Positions 1 through 11,949 of a DNA stretch of 64,000 nucleotides are shown here, piece by piece. Position numbers and translations under genes: made by a program. How positions within the stretch are numbered: the stretch's first letter is position 1; each line of letters begins with the position of its first letter. The stretch is from Gordius sp. MW1. Its lineage: Eukaryota; Nematomorpha; Gordioida; Gordea; Gordiidae. The DNA lies in contig OZ038530.1 of the NCBI GenBank assembly GCA_964036665.1, positions 16,204,001-16,268,000 on the forward strand, in the 5' to 3' direction. Below the pieces are notes generated by a model. That model was not told where the DNA came from and did no database searches. It saw only the letters and a list, made by a program, of their open reading frames with translations.

Positions 1-755
1 TTATTGACAAGGTATATGATGCTAATAGCAACAAACCTAGCAAGGTATAAATATAAATATATTTCACATAAATGCGTTTTTAGTGGTGGATGTGTTTTGC
101 AAAAAGGAAGTTTTTAGATAAAAGTTTGGCTGCTCCAGGCGAATAGAAATTTTAATAACTATTTAGCTAAAATTCCTTTTTATAACATTGTATTTATTTA
201 ACTATATGATTGTATTTTGATCATTTATTCCTGGCTTTTATTTTAATCTTTTTTGACTACTAAATAATTTTTTTTGTATGCTGGATAAATTTGCTATTTG
301 CTTGGCCTATATTTAGTATATATGAAACATTTTATTTTTTATAATGATTTGCTACAACTTGTTTTTTCTCTAATTATTCACATATAATTACTAACAATTT
401 ATATTTATTAAAAATCTTCAACACATAAGCAGTTCTTCTGAGGGTAAAAATTGTCTAAAACACATAAGCTGTTGTTTTCATATCATAAAATACCCTTAGT
501 TTATTGTATATAATACTTTAATATATATCCATTTACTTGATGCATTATGGCATTTATATAATAATTAGTAAATTATTTGTACTTTATTGTCAAACATATT
601 GCCAATAAAAAACTAATTTGTCCATGTCCATGTATTGAAATTATTCTTGGATTTAAAGCCAGATTATTATAACCTAATTATTAACAAAATTTGGATCACA
701 AACATCACATATGCCTGAGTTATTCCCTTAGCAATAAAATATACCCAAACCTAAC
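1..755. other. AT-rich non-coding stretch
   Basis: No coding potential, RNA gene or clear repeat boundary was seen. It ends where the first GC-rich terminal-repeat element begins. Confidence 0.5.
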
Positions 756-756
756 A

Positions 757-1604
757 TAGATACGGGCCTAGGTTTGGACGCGCTTCTGCTTAAAAATAAA
801 ACAATGGACCGGGCCTGGACGGGCCGATATATTACTTAACGGGCTCAGGCCGGTCCTAGATATACTTAAGGCCCGTTAAAAGCCCGTATAAAATGAATTA
901 AATTATGGATAAAAGAAGGTGTTTTATAATGTTCTATTTTATAATTAATCTCAACCCCCATTATAAATGTTAAATAAAACGTGATCTCATGGGCGTAGCC
1001 AATTTAAATTTAATGGGGGGGGGGGAAGTTTAGGTAAGGCAAAAAATGTTTTTTAAATTAAGAACTTCATTTGGGGGGAGGGGCAGCTGGTCATCCTTGC
1101 CTCCCTATTTATACCCTCTAACAATATTGAGTGAATTAATTCAATATCATGTAAGATTTTGTATATAAATACTTATTAACAAATTTGAAAATTATTTTTG
1201 TCAAGTTACTTTTGTAAAATTTGACTGTTTACCTAAAAATTTAAAATGGCGGAAAAGCAAATAAGCCAAATAACTTTATTAAAAACATTATTACCTTAAT
1301 TATTTTTGGCTTATAAAGTTTTGTGTATCCCGAAGTTGCCTCTTAAAAGATAGAAGATCTTGTCTCATCCGGATTTTGTAATTTTTTTACAATATTTTTA
1401 ATAACGTTTTAAACACATACATATTGTTTACCCTATCGGTAAAAAAATTAAAAAAATAAGTACCGGCCCCGGCCGGACTTTGTATAAAATTAGCGGGCTA
1501 GGCCCGGGCTTGTAATTTAATATTTTGGCGAGCCCAGGCCGGGCCGGGCTTTTAAATTTTTATCACTGGCGGGCCGACTGACTTAAACAGGCCCGTTGCA
1601 GGTC
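757..1604 (-). mobile_element. GC-rich terminal-repeat element, copy 1
   Basis: The right end carries tgcaggtctcta next to a run of gggcccg-type words. The left end carries a damaged version (tagatacgggcctagg). The right 160 bp is the reverse complement of the start of the element at 2856-4298, and the central block near 985-1140 is the reverse complement of 3905-4045, so the two are inverted copies of one family. No open reading frame is present, so it is non-autonomous. The transposon superfamily is not clear; I could not find a clean target duplication. Confidence 0.65.
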
Positions 1605-1856
1605 TCTAATAGATAGGGATTTTTAAAATGCAAGATTCAATTAAGGACTCTAAAACGATTTCGGTTTATGTGCGAAGAAACAACCTGATTTACGACGAGT
1701 GTAGCCGCATATCAAATAATAGATTAGAGGCTATAACTTGGCTAAATTTATCCCTATCTTTTTTAGCATGTGACTCGAAAATACAATTATATAACGTTTT
1801 TGCTCTTTGTTAAAATGCTCGTGTGACCACTACTCATTGGTGTTTTGCTAGTGCAC

Positions 1857-2404
1857 GCACACTGAGCTGTATAAGCGCGTATAGCATGATCTGTGTATGC
1901 AGCTCGGTGCACGAGGCAGTACAGTAGCATATAAAATTGCTAGAGAGGCGTAGTCGAAGCAGAAAAATCTGTTCCAGCAATGAGCAGATTGCCAGAGCAG
2001 AAATTTAAGTAAATAGCCGATTAAATAGAAGCAATTGTTACGAGTTAGTAAACTTAAAATTTAAGTACCCTCCTTATCTCTTTGTCCCTTTTACCATCCC
2101 CCAACTTTTTTCCATCTTTGCCCCCTCAAAGGGGGGGGGGTGGGCTAAATCTAAAACAAGGGGGACTAGGAGGGGGGTCGAAGTTGGCAAGTTGGGTACT
2201 GTTCTTAAAAAGTTTTAATGTTACTAACTCGTAGCAATTGCTTTTATTAAAACTGCTATCTGCTCAGACAATCTGCCCCTTGAACAGAAGAAGCTTTGAC
2301 TCCGCCTCTCGAGCAATATTATATGCTACTACTGCCTCTTGCACCCAGTTGCATACAGAGATCATGCTATAACCGCTTATTAAACAACTCAATGCTCGTG
2401 CTTG
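1857..2404. mobile_element. Foldback element with long inverted arms
   Basis: Left arm (about 1857-2135) and right arm (about 2155-2404) are inverted copies of each other. Shared words include tatagcatgatct, gaggcagta, agcaattg and acgagttagtaa. The loop is a G/C homopolymer region near 2130-2175. There is no coding capacity. It lies between the two inverted GC-rich elements. Confidence 0.7.
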
Positions 2405-2405
2405 G

Positions 2406-2855
2406 GTCTGGAGTTGAAGCAAGTAAGCAAATTAATAAGACTAAATATGCCATAATAATTTTCCACGTACTTATGAGGTGACCAAGTTAGATTGAGTTTA
2501 CCTTTTTGGAGGTTAAGGATAAACCCTAGAGCTCAAAAAGTGCCATAATTAATTTTCTAGCCACATACTAATCGAGTATAGTTAATACATTAATATATCT
2601 TTTTAATATTACTTACTCTTGCACTACAAAAGTTTTTATATAAAATGCTAAAAATTAGTCTTGTTTTAAAATATATGGGCATAACCGTAATAAAGATAAT
2701 CATATTAATAGTAGAAACAAGGGTGCAGGCGGGGCAACTGCCCCCTCTCGTCACTCTTCCAAAATATTTTTTTCATTTGCGTAAAATATTAAATTGTCAT
2801 TAGCCCCTCATTAAACTAACACTTAACTTTAAATCATGGATTAGCCTATAAGAAT
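2406..2855. other. Non-coding stretch without recognised feature
   Basis: AT-rich spacer between the foldback element and the second GC-rich element. Nothing supportable was seen apart from a short C/G-rich patch near 2725-2755. Confidence 0.4.
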
Positions 2856-4298
2856 AGAGACCTGCAACGGGCCTGTTTAGGTCAGTCGGCCCGCCCGTCA
2901 TTAAAAATTTTAAAATAAGCCCGGGCCCGACCCGCTATTTTAAAATCCCGGCCCGGGCCCTAAATTTTTTTGTTTAATTTTTTTTATCGATGTGGTAAAC
3001 AATATGTATGTGTTAAAAATGTTAATAAAAATATTGTAAAAATAATAGATTGTTAATTCCCGGTCAGTCGAGTTCTTCTATAACGGCCTACTTGGAAAAA
3101 AATTTCTACAAACGGCACTTCAGGATACATAAAACCATATAGGCCAAATAAACTTTTAAACCCCTTATTTAAGGTTATGATGTTTTTAATAAAGGTACCT
3201 AGCTTCTTTGCTTTTCCACCAATTTAAATATTTAGGTTATTGATATAAAATGAAAAATAATGATAATTTGAAAAAGTAACTTGAAGAATTAAATTTTGAA
3301 TTTGTTTTTAAATTTGTTAATGTTAATGAGTATATAAGTTTTGCCATTTGGCCCCGGTCATATATATAAAAGTTAGCAACGGCAGCATTAATTTGCAAGG
3401 GAGTATTTAGCCAGTTTCGCATTCATCCGTTATGAATAACAACCTCGACAAATTGCCAAAAGAAATACAAAGCAGCAAATATAAATAACAATTAAATAGA
3501 ATTGTGGCCTCTGGCCGGGTCAGACAAATTAGATGTAAGCGACGATCAGCATTAATTTGCAGGGAGTTATAGCCAGTTTCGCAATTATCCGATATATAGC
3601 AACAACCTAGACAAGTTGCTCGAAAAAATTCATTAATAAAAGTAATCAGTCAGACACAAAAACAATAAAAATTTGAGCTTGGGCGAGGTCGAAAAAAGTA
3701 AAGCTAATCAGGGGTCAGTAATATAAAAGTTTTTTCAGAAGCATAAGTCCACAGCCATTAAAACCGCGTATAAGTTTCCACGGCAATTATTGAAAAATTA
3801 CATGTTGGTTAGGACAGATAGGACGAATAATCAAAAGAGAGCCCATAAATTGCATAGCAATTAATATTAATTATCTTAAATACTATTAAATTAATTCACT
3901 CAATATTGCTAGAGGGTATAAATGGGGAGGCAAGGATGGGCAGCTGCCCCCCTCCAAATCCAAAATTTTTTGATAAAAAAACATTTTTTGTTCTATCTAA
4001 ACTGCCCCCCCCCAGTATAAATTGACTCCGCCGATGGTATCACGTGTATATATTATCTTAAACATTTATGATGTGGATTGAGATATTGATGAATTAATGT
4101 AGGATGAATAAAATTCAACTTTCCTTGTTAATTTAATATACATAAAATAATTATAAATTAGAAAATTATAGAAATCCTTCTTTTATACTAAATCTAATTG
4201 ATTTTGTAACGGGCCTTAAGTATAACTAGGCCGGGCCCGTTGTTTTATTTTAAAGGCCGTCCAGGCCCGCGGGTCAGGCCGGGCCATGCAGGTCTCTA
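2856..4298 (+). mobile_element. GC-rich terminal-repeat element, copy 2
   Basis: The ends are inverted repeats: tagagacctgca at the left and tgcaggtctcta at the right. Next to each are GC-rich words of the ggcccgggcc type that stand out from the AT-rich surroundings. Flanks ataagaa and ataagta differ at one base and may be a decayed target duplication. There is no coding ORF. It is an inverted relative of 757-1604, longer by an internal region that includes a tandem duplication. Confidence 0.7.
3390..3635. repeat. Two-copy tandem repeat, period about 155 bp
   Basis: The block gcattaatttgca..gccagtttcgca..caacctcgacaaattgc at about 3390-3460 recurs imperfectly at about 3550-3620. It lies inside the GC-rich element and is absent from the shorter copy at 757-1604. 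Confidence 0.6.
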
Positions 4299-5677
4299 AT
4301 AAGTAGTGCGAAAGAGCACCGTAAATCATGATTTTATGTGCGAATTCTAGCGTAAAAAAATAATTTTTTTTATTACCTATATAAACGTGAAGCTATGTAG
4401 TCGCAAAGTTTACATGAAATATAAATTAAAAACCCGTTTTTAATTTTTCCTCTGTAGGCTATTAAAAAAATTTAGGGCCATTTATACTAACTATGGGCGG
4501 GCAGGCCAGGCCCGCAAGAGGATAACGTAAATTTTTTATAGGTGTAGCTCGAGCATGACATTATTTAGTTGGACGTTTTTCAGCGTCCTTGAAATTATTG
4601 CTTACATTTTAGCCAAACAACAATAAGGGGCGGGAATTTAGGAGATGGAGAGAGTAAGTGTATGCAGCAGATGAGACCCATGTGTTTTAATGCAATCCGG
4701 TTTTAAAGACATAATGGGAGGAATTTTTATAGGGGGAAGGGGTTCGCGTTAACGCTTATAAATATAAAGGTGAAACCAATAATATAATTATAGCCCTGTA
4801 GATCATTTGAAGTCTATAGGAATATATTATTAAAAATGGTGCGGAAACATAGACAAAAGGTCATTTTTTGCACCTTTAACGTCACGTATCTCAAAATTCA
4901 TAGGATTTGGGAAAAATTAAAAACCTATTATTGTTAAGCTAAGCTCTCTATCTCGATGTCATGTCACGGAAAGGAGTCACAAAGTTAATAGTTGTAGACA
5001 TGTGTTATTTGCATTCTACATATTTAAAATGAAATTTGATACAAAAAAATATGTAATTTTTTGTGCAACATGGTAGAAGAAATAAATATAAGCTCGGGAA
5101 TATGATGATATTGTTCTCTGTGATAAAGGCAGAATATTTCTGTTCGGCCACGATAATTTATCATTTATGAAAATTAAATAATTTAAACTACGGGCAATTT
5201 ATTTGAAAATTATATTTAGACTAGCCTGAAATTGTTATTATAAAACTATTTATTGTAGTGCACAAAAATTGGCAAAGTTGTTTGTTATATAGTAAATTTT
5301 GTTAACTAAATTAGTTAAGATCGTATACTCAATAACTTATGTTTTATAAATGTTTGAATATGTCTTAAATAACCAATGGAGGTTTTAACCAATCAAACAT
5401 AGTTGGCATGAACAAAACAAAATCAAACTTTTAAAGAAACCTGGAAGTCAAATGAGTGTTCAATTTTTTTAAATATCAAACTTGTAATCCTAAGTTTTAA
5501 AAATGCCTCTAGTTAGTATATTTAGATAAATTCGGGTAAACCCTGACGCAGAAAAGTCGAGACGATACGAGGTTTTACGGCGAGATCTCGGCTTTTTATT
5601 GATCATTAGGTATTATTTTTATTTGCATGATTAACATTTAGGGTAATATAAATCAATATGATACGATTATATTTGAT
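4299..5677. other. Non-coding stretch
   Basis: No gene is recognised. A short GC-rich fragment at about 4493-4525 (gggcgggcaggccaggcccg) resembles the neighbouring GC-rich elements. Around 5560-5600 there is a cgagacgatacgag-like purine stretch similar to the right end of the repeat ending near 7680. Confidence 0.4.
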
Positions 5678-6120
5678 CATGGGCGTACGCAGGGGGGGGG
5701 GGGGCAGGGGGGGCGGCTGCCCCCCCTAATTTTAAAAATAAGATTTTTTCAATACAAAAACCCTCAAGAATAAAAAAAAATTTGTTTTGCCCCCCCCCCC
5801 CCTAATTTTGCTCTGCCCCACCCTCATTAGGCTCTGCCCCACCCTAATGTGGCTCCCCCCCCCCCCCCCCCTCCAAATAGTCGAGAACTTTTTTTTTTTT
5901 TTTTTTTTTTTTTGCTCTCAGTAAAATTTTTGGTAAGGAAAAATTTTGGATTTGGATAGTCGAGACCTTTTTTTGTTTTTTTTTTGTTTTTTGCTCTCAG
6001 TAAAATTTTTGGTAAGGAAAGTCGAGACCTTTTTTTTTTTTTTTTTTGCTCTCAGGAAAATTTTAGAAAATTTTTTTTTTAATCTGCCCCCCTCTAATTC
6101 AAAACCTGCGTACGCCCATG
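5678..6120. mobile_element. hAT-like MITE, 443 bp, homopolymer-filled
   Basis: Perfect 16-bp terminal inverted repeats (catgggcgtacgcagg and its complement) are flanked by a perfect 8-bp direct duplication, tatttgat (5670-5677 and 6121-6128). An 8-bp duplication is typical of hAT-superfamily insertions. The interior is long G, C and T runs plus a repeated gtcgagacctttttt / ctcagtaaaattttt module. The predicted 78-aa frame across it is not a gene. Confidence 0.9.
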
Positions 6121-7690
6121 TATTTGATATTAAAAAAACACTAAAGTGTAGTAAATATGATATGTTTTTGCAAAAAGTTTAAAATTCGGCAATTACAATT
6201 CATTTAAGTATGGATGGCCCTTAGGGTATGTGAAACTTAATATTATATTTATCACATATTCATCCTTAGCATTATTAAATGTTACAAAATTTAGACTTAG
6301 AATGAGTTCTGATAGAGTACTAGGTATTACTAATAATTTTTAAATTATGCGGTTTCTCATCCTGCATGATGTGGTATTCATAAATTGATGGTCAGTTAGT
6401 TTGTATAATTATACAAGGTGAGGCCAAGGGCTCGAGATTTTTTGAGCACCCTAGCATGATTTGCTGCCAACGAATTCAAAAGTACAATTGAGTATTCGAT
6501 GATACGGTAATTGATTAAATCATCAGTCTTTTAGAAGTTTTAATGCTTACATTTAGAGTGTACCTCCCAAAATTTTAAACTTTAATAAGACATTCTGTGA
6601 ATACATTTGTCATTTGAATCTTTCACATTATAACTAAGGGTTGGCAGGTGCAATGAATTTACTATAATTCCTATGCAATTGGGCAATATATTTAAAATAA
6701 TTATACACCAACTTATACTGTACTAGATAAATAACTATTTAATGGCAGAGTTAGTTAGGGAAGATAATTATTTAGAATAAGAATTTTATTATTATTATTT
6801 GTGCCATAAAATAAAATAGGTGCACTTCTATCTAAAGTTTAAAATCTTAGATTTCTTGATCCTATAATACTGCTGCTTTTATTGTTGTTTTTACAACGTT
6901 TTAATATGTGCAACTAGTTATCAATTCTGTAAATAATAATGTTATCATTTAAAGTCACTCGCACTTTGTGGTATATAACGTTATAGTAAACATGCAATAA
7001 ACTCTATTGGCTATAATTGATGATAGTAATATCAATGTACTAAAACATTTGCCTTAAATATGTTAAGGTCAACTTTGAGGCTTTAACCTGGGTTAATAAG
7101 TGGTCTGGCCCAAATATATAAATAAGTCAAATATAGGTGAACTTTTAAATTTCTAAGTATTTATATTTGACAGACACATTGTATTTAACACAAATGTTAT
7201 AATTTGCTAGAACAATCATAATATGTTAATCTAACAATTAGTTCGTATATTTATTTCATATAAGTTTCAGCTCTAGAACACCCGCAAGAATACTGGTTTA
7301 AACTCAAATCTAAAAAGTGTCAATAGACTCCGCCATTAAATTTAGAATTTAATGCACAAGTATGCTGGTCCTTATTCTTCAAATTTATTTGTTTTATTTT
7401 AACTTGCACTTTTCTCAGAAAATGTTATCTTTATATTGTAAGGGAGATGCCGTGACGCGCTAAATCTTTAAAAAGTTTATGTATAAGGTTTTTCGAAAAA
7501 TATATAGGTTTGCCATTTAGATTTTTTAACATTTGTTTAATATTTGTAATAAAACAGGAGAAATTTAAAAAAAAAGTCGAGGACCGATATTTTTCTAGAC
7601 CGAGATCGAGATTTTCATAATCGTTCCCAAGACGTGACGAGATTTTGTTTTCGAGACCGAGACGATATCGAAACACTAGAAATTCTTTCT
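6121..7690. repeat. Non-coding block duplicated upstream of the second receptor gene
   Basis: This block aligns along its length with 26960-27399 plus 31069-32285. Conserved patches include atggatggcccttagggtatgtgaa, tgagcaccctag, a 40-plus-bp patch around 6709-6757 (tactgtactagataaataac) and gtcactcgcactttgtgg. By eye the best patches are about 80 percent identical. Both copies end in a gagaccgagac..tcgaaacacta motif. It has no long ORF. It could be part of a segmental duplication with the receptor gene or a copy of a dispersed repeat. Confidence 0.75.
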
Positions 7691-9480
7691 AAATATTATG
7701 TGCTTACATACAAACTTACTTATGAATTTTAGTCAACATCTTAAATATTCCACTGCTGATACCTTTATAGATAAGATACAAACATGCAATTGGTGCGTTA
7801 ACGAATCATTCCAGTAATTTAAAAAATTTCATGCAGCCGATTATTAAATTTGCTTAAAAATATTATTGTGAGGGTGTGGATTTGGCAAAGTGGGTTCTGG
7901 GGGAAGCTAGTTCCAAGAATGGGTTAGCTGGGGAAGTGAGATGGGGTGGAAATTGTCAGAAGGGGAAATATGGAGGGTTTGAGGGTGTGGATTTGGAAAA
8001 GTGGGTTTAGGGGAAGCTAGTGGCAGGGGTTGAATTCATTTGTGGTTTTTCATTTCAAGTATTAGGGTGTTCCTGGCATATTGGATCTCCTGAATTTATG
8101 GACCCTGGGAATAATCCTATCCTCCCCGCACTGTAGAGAAACCAGTTAGCATATCTCCATAGAATAATGTTTCCCTTTTCATTGAATTAACATCATAAGT
8201 TCTTATTATCCCTTGAATTCTCATTGAATTAACATCATAAGTTCTTATTATCATCTCTTTTCCTCCTTAGAATTAAGCACTGAATTTTGTATTCTTTCTT
8301 CACTCTTTTTGTTCAATAACCTTGGTTTAATTGAGGCTTGAGTTGTTCAAACACGATCACCATTTATTAGAAATAATAGATAGGAGGGGTGTGGAAACTA
8401 ATGAACAAAGGATTAGAAGGATAAGAATAAAAACATATGGTTATTACCAACTCGGATTTGGCTAACAATATTAAAACATATAATTATAGCAATAATATAA
8501 TCTGTAGCAAATGATATACAAATAAAAGTTATACTAAATTACTATTCTTCTTTCACGTATACACATATACGACAAATTAGAAACAGATTTTTATAGAGTT
8601 AGACATTACTCATTATTAATTAAATTTTTTTATATAAAATTAAACCACCCTCCCATGGAGTAATCTTGAACACGACCTGGTTATATTATGACTTTTAACG
8701 CCTAAATTGGTAGTTGAGTTATGTCAAAATTGATCCAAATATATTAATTTTAATATAATTTCAATCAAAAAGTCACGTATTCCCCGCTAACTAAGAAGAA
8801 AATTCGTGACTTCGCTAATAAGCCATATAATTAAATGGATACTATACACTCGTAAATATCATAGGCAACTTAGTTAAAATTCGAAGGGAAAATTCACGGA
8901 GAAATTAATTTTGTTTTTGCATCTTGATATACTAATGTGAATTTTAAGGGCAGCCTATTTTGACATGTAGGCATAAAGCTTTTAAAAATAATACATTTAT
9001 AAAATGATTAATGATATACTATCAATTTGAAAGCTTTCAACATCAACACATTTTTTGTAAAATCATTATTACATATATACTTTAATGTTACATTTCATAA
9101 AATAAATATTTATTTAAAAAAGTTAATGTTATGATATACTTGTGTTGTGTTATATATTCAAATTTACCCTTTTAATATGACAAATATTGACCCTCATTTT
9201 GCGATATATACTATCTCTCACCTTAACGAACATTCGCTCATCTATCAGCCCAATTAAAATGAACAATTACCACTGATAATTAATGGTCGATCTTTGAGGA
9301 TGAAAAACATTTCACAATGGCCTAACTTGAACGTGATCCAATCGATTCATATAATTACGATTATTGGAAAACCAATATTATAAATAATTGTAGTTCAGAA
9401 TTTTCGAAAAAATATCTTTTATTTGGCAAAGATTCACTTTTTTGTGTTTGTGCCAAAAAAGAAAAGCATTAAATATTTTT
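7691..9480. other. Upstream region of receptor gene 1
   Basis: Non-coding. It holds an imperfect G-rich direct repeat (gagggtgtggatttgg.. at about 7871 and 7982) and a near-perfect short direct repeat of cattgaattaacatcataag at about 8178 and 8219. No convincing core promoter can be assigned by eye. Confidence 0.5.
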
Positions 9481-10707
9481 ATGACTTTACTTAGTCAAAA
9501 GCAGAACACATCCTTATTCGACAATAATTACATATCAAACTGTTCCGAATGGAGTACCCTTCAACTAAGATCTTCAAAAAGTTTAAATACATTAGCCACC
9601 TCTTCTTACGTTATTTTTGCCTTCTCGCTAGTTGGAAATGCTCTAGGATTATACATGGCCTATCGAGAAAAGGGTAGTTATGTCAGAGTTGTCCTGGTAA
9701 GAGCCCTTTATCTCATAAATCTTATTAATTGTGTCTTCATGATCATGTACCCTATAATGGACATTACGGGGGAACTAAGGTTGGCTCCTTTTTGGTTAAC
9801 TTACGCATGGAAGTATTACATGGCAAGCATACATTTTCCATTGGCCAAAGCATTTATAACCGCCTCCTTCTTCATACACTTTTTGTTTGCCCTGAACCAG
9901 TATGTGGCCACCAGATTTCCATTTTCGTACAAGTCTTACTTCACACTCCGAAACGTTAGGCTTATGATAATAGCGGCATACTTATATTCACAAATTTGGT
10001 TCATACCCGCTACTTTATGGTTTATTGTAGATTCGCACGCCATATGTGGCCTGAATATTTCTACCAAAATCTACACTAGGCATCTGATGGAATTTAAAAG
10101 GGACAACATCGAAAGGTCAATGATCGTGTACGGTATTGTCAAGGAATGTGCAACCAAATTTATCCCCGCCTTTATCATAGCGATAATTCAAATTCTAATT
10201 ATTAAGCAACAAAAAATTAAAATGGCTTGGCGACTTTCCACACGCTCAACGTCTCTGAACACTATTAAACCTGATTCCAAATTTTCCGCAAACATTTTGA
10301 GCCTTAGAACGTCTGTAATAAATATAGCTAATCCTGTTATAAATGAAGCAAGAGAAAAGGTGAGGAAGCGAAAGATTCAAGAAATATCTGATAGCATCAA
10401 AATGATGACTGTACTAATGCTGGAATTTATTTTTTTATTATTCCCCGCCTCCTTGTACGTTATCATAATAGATTTTATTAATGATACTTTAACAGCAACT
10501 TACGCTCACTTAGGATTCGATATATTTACTCTTCTAGAGTATCTCTACGTAACTCTTACCTTTTATTTAAATCTAATATTCGTATCTCGATACCGGAGAC
10601 ATTTTATGCACACCTTAAGTAAATGGAAAATCTATAGGAGTTATAAAGATTTATACGATAAGTGTGTAAATAAGAAAATGCCAAAAAATAAAGTGGGACC
10701 AAGGTAG
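9481..10707 (+). CDS. Divergent seven-helix G-protein-coupled receptor, paralogue 1
   Basis: A single-exon 408-aa membrane receptor. An upstream ATG at 9442 would add 13 residues; 9481 is preferred because it gives nearly the same length as the 409-aa paralogue at 34362. Seven hydrophobic segments lie at about residues 39-60, 69-93, 117-142, 153-175, 210-235, 305-331 and 350-372. GPCR landmarks are the GN pair in helix 1, conserved W/P in helix 4, P in helix 5 (FIPA) and P in helix 6 (LLFPASLY). Odd points: the DRY box is replaced by NQY followed by VATRFPF, the helix-7 NPxxY is replaced by LNLIF, and the usual cysteine at the start of helix 3 appears absent although CGL follows helix 4. It probably signals at the plasma membrane. 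The ligand is unknown; peptide-type receptors are one guess. Confidence 0.85.
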   Translation: MTLLSQKQNTSLFDNNYISNCSEWSTLQLRSSKSLNTLATSSYVIFAFSLVGNALGLYMAYREKGSYVRVVLVRALYLINLINCVFMIMYPIMDITGELRLAPFWLTYAWKYYMASIHFPLAKAFITASFFIHFLFALNQYVATRFPFSYKSYFTLRNVRLMIIAAYLYSQIWFIPATLWFIVDSHAICGLNISTKIYTRHLMEFKRDNIERSMIVYGIVKECATKFIPAFIIAIIQILIIKQQKIKMAWRLSTRSTSLNTIKPDSKFSANILSLRTSVINIANPVINEAREKVRKRKIQEISDSIKMMTVLMLEFIFLLFPASLYVIIIDFINDTLTATYAHLGFDIFTLLEYLYVTLTFYLNLIFVSRYRRHFMHTLSKWKIYRSYKDLYDKCVNKKMPKNKVGPR

Positions 10708-11573
10708 TTATACCGTATTATTTAATTCGTAAATTCTTTCATCGCGAGTTTTGGATAATACTCATGAAGTTTTGTATCGTAATATTGTTAAGTGTTAATA
10801 CAATATATGCCAAAAAAGCTGAGAAGTTTACCAAATTTTGCATGTTAGCCATTGTTAAATTAAATTATTTGTACAATAAACTTTTTACATATCAACCCGA
10901 AACTCAGTGTATGTATATTTAAGGTTTTGACTAAATTGTGTTTAAATTCTTTGCTTTGATTTATAATTATGTCATACCATGATTCGTTCTAAGATGACTA
11001 TAACTTTGAGCTTTAAATAAAATTATCAACTCAGGTCATTATTGTTAAATAAATTTATCTTAAATTTTATTATTTTTTTTATTTATTGCACATTTTCAAT
11101 TACAATACCAATTTTAATAAGCATTTAATGTAGATCATGCTTGTGCACAAATCACTATTCAATTTAAATTTTTTTCCTCGTCAAGAATACTTTTAAGAGA
11201 TTTATTAACAAGAGCAAAATCTTTTAACACTATTATAAGGTTTAACTGATTTAATTACCTTTTAATCTTGATAAATAATATAAAACATAAAGTCATATAC
11301 GAAAAAACTAAACATATGACGAATTATGCATAAAGAAAATATGTGGTAGATGAAGCTAGCACATAAAGCATTGCAGACCCAATATATTTATTAATGATAA
11401 TATTTCGCGCTAACTTAGTATAATTTTCACATACCAGGGTAAAAAGTAATTGCAATTTTTGCGAGCCTATAATATAGCTGCCGATGTAAAGTCAAACTGT
11501 CTTGAACTAATTAATTTAAAATGACATAGCAATTAATTTAAAAGTGAGAGTTTGACCTTTTTGACATAAAATA
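10708..11573. other. Intergenic region downstream of receptor 1
   Basis: AT-rich. It probably holds the 3' untranslated region: AATAAA-like words occur near 10870-10880 and 11015-11025. Nothing else was recognised before the Helitron terminus at 11574. Confidence 0.4.
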
Positions 11574-11949
11574 CTAGCTGTGCCCGGCCAAGCGTTGGTT
11601 TGGCTTAGTTCTTATTTGGCTAAATAATTGGTACCTATCAATAGGAAATATATGAAAGTAGTTGGGTCAGTTGAAAGAGAGTTTATGATGTGAAAAATAT
11701 AATTTTGTATTATGCAAATAAATATTAACTTAATAGGAAAAGGCATATTTATTATTAATTAAATAGATTTATAACAGTTTTAAATACTTTTAGGTAGCGA
11801 TAATATGCATAATTGGGTGAAGTGTTTATAAACCACTAATATACAAAAATCAATGATAATGTTTGACAATGCAGAGAAAAAATTTTGTACAGCGTGTATA
11901 GTAGTGTATTGTCATAGCCTAAATTCTACAATAATAAAATGAAGAGATA

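Noticed and set aside
1628-1813. 61-aa plus-strand frame between repeats
   Set aside because: No recognisable motif, in a repeat-dense region; frames of this length are expected by chance.
5946-6182. 78-aa phenylalanine-rich frame
   Set aside because: It is produced by T runs inside the hAT-like MITE and runs out over its right end.
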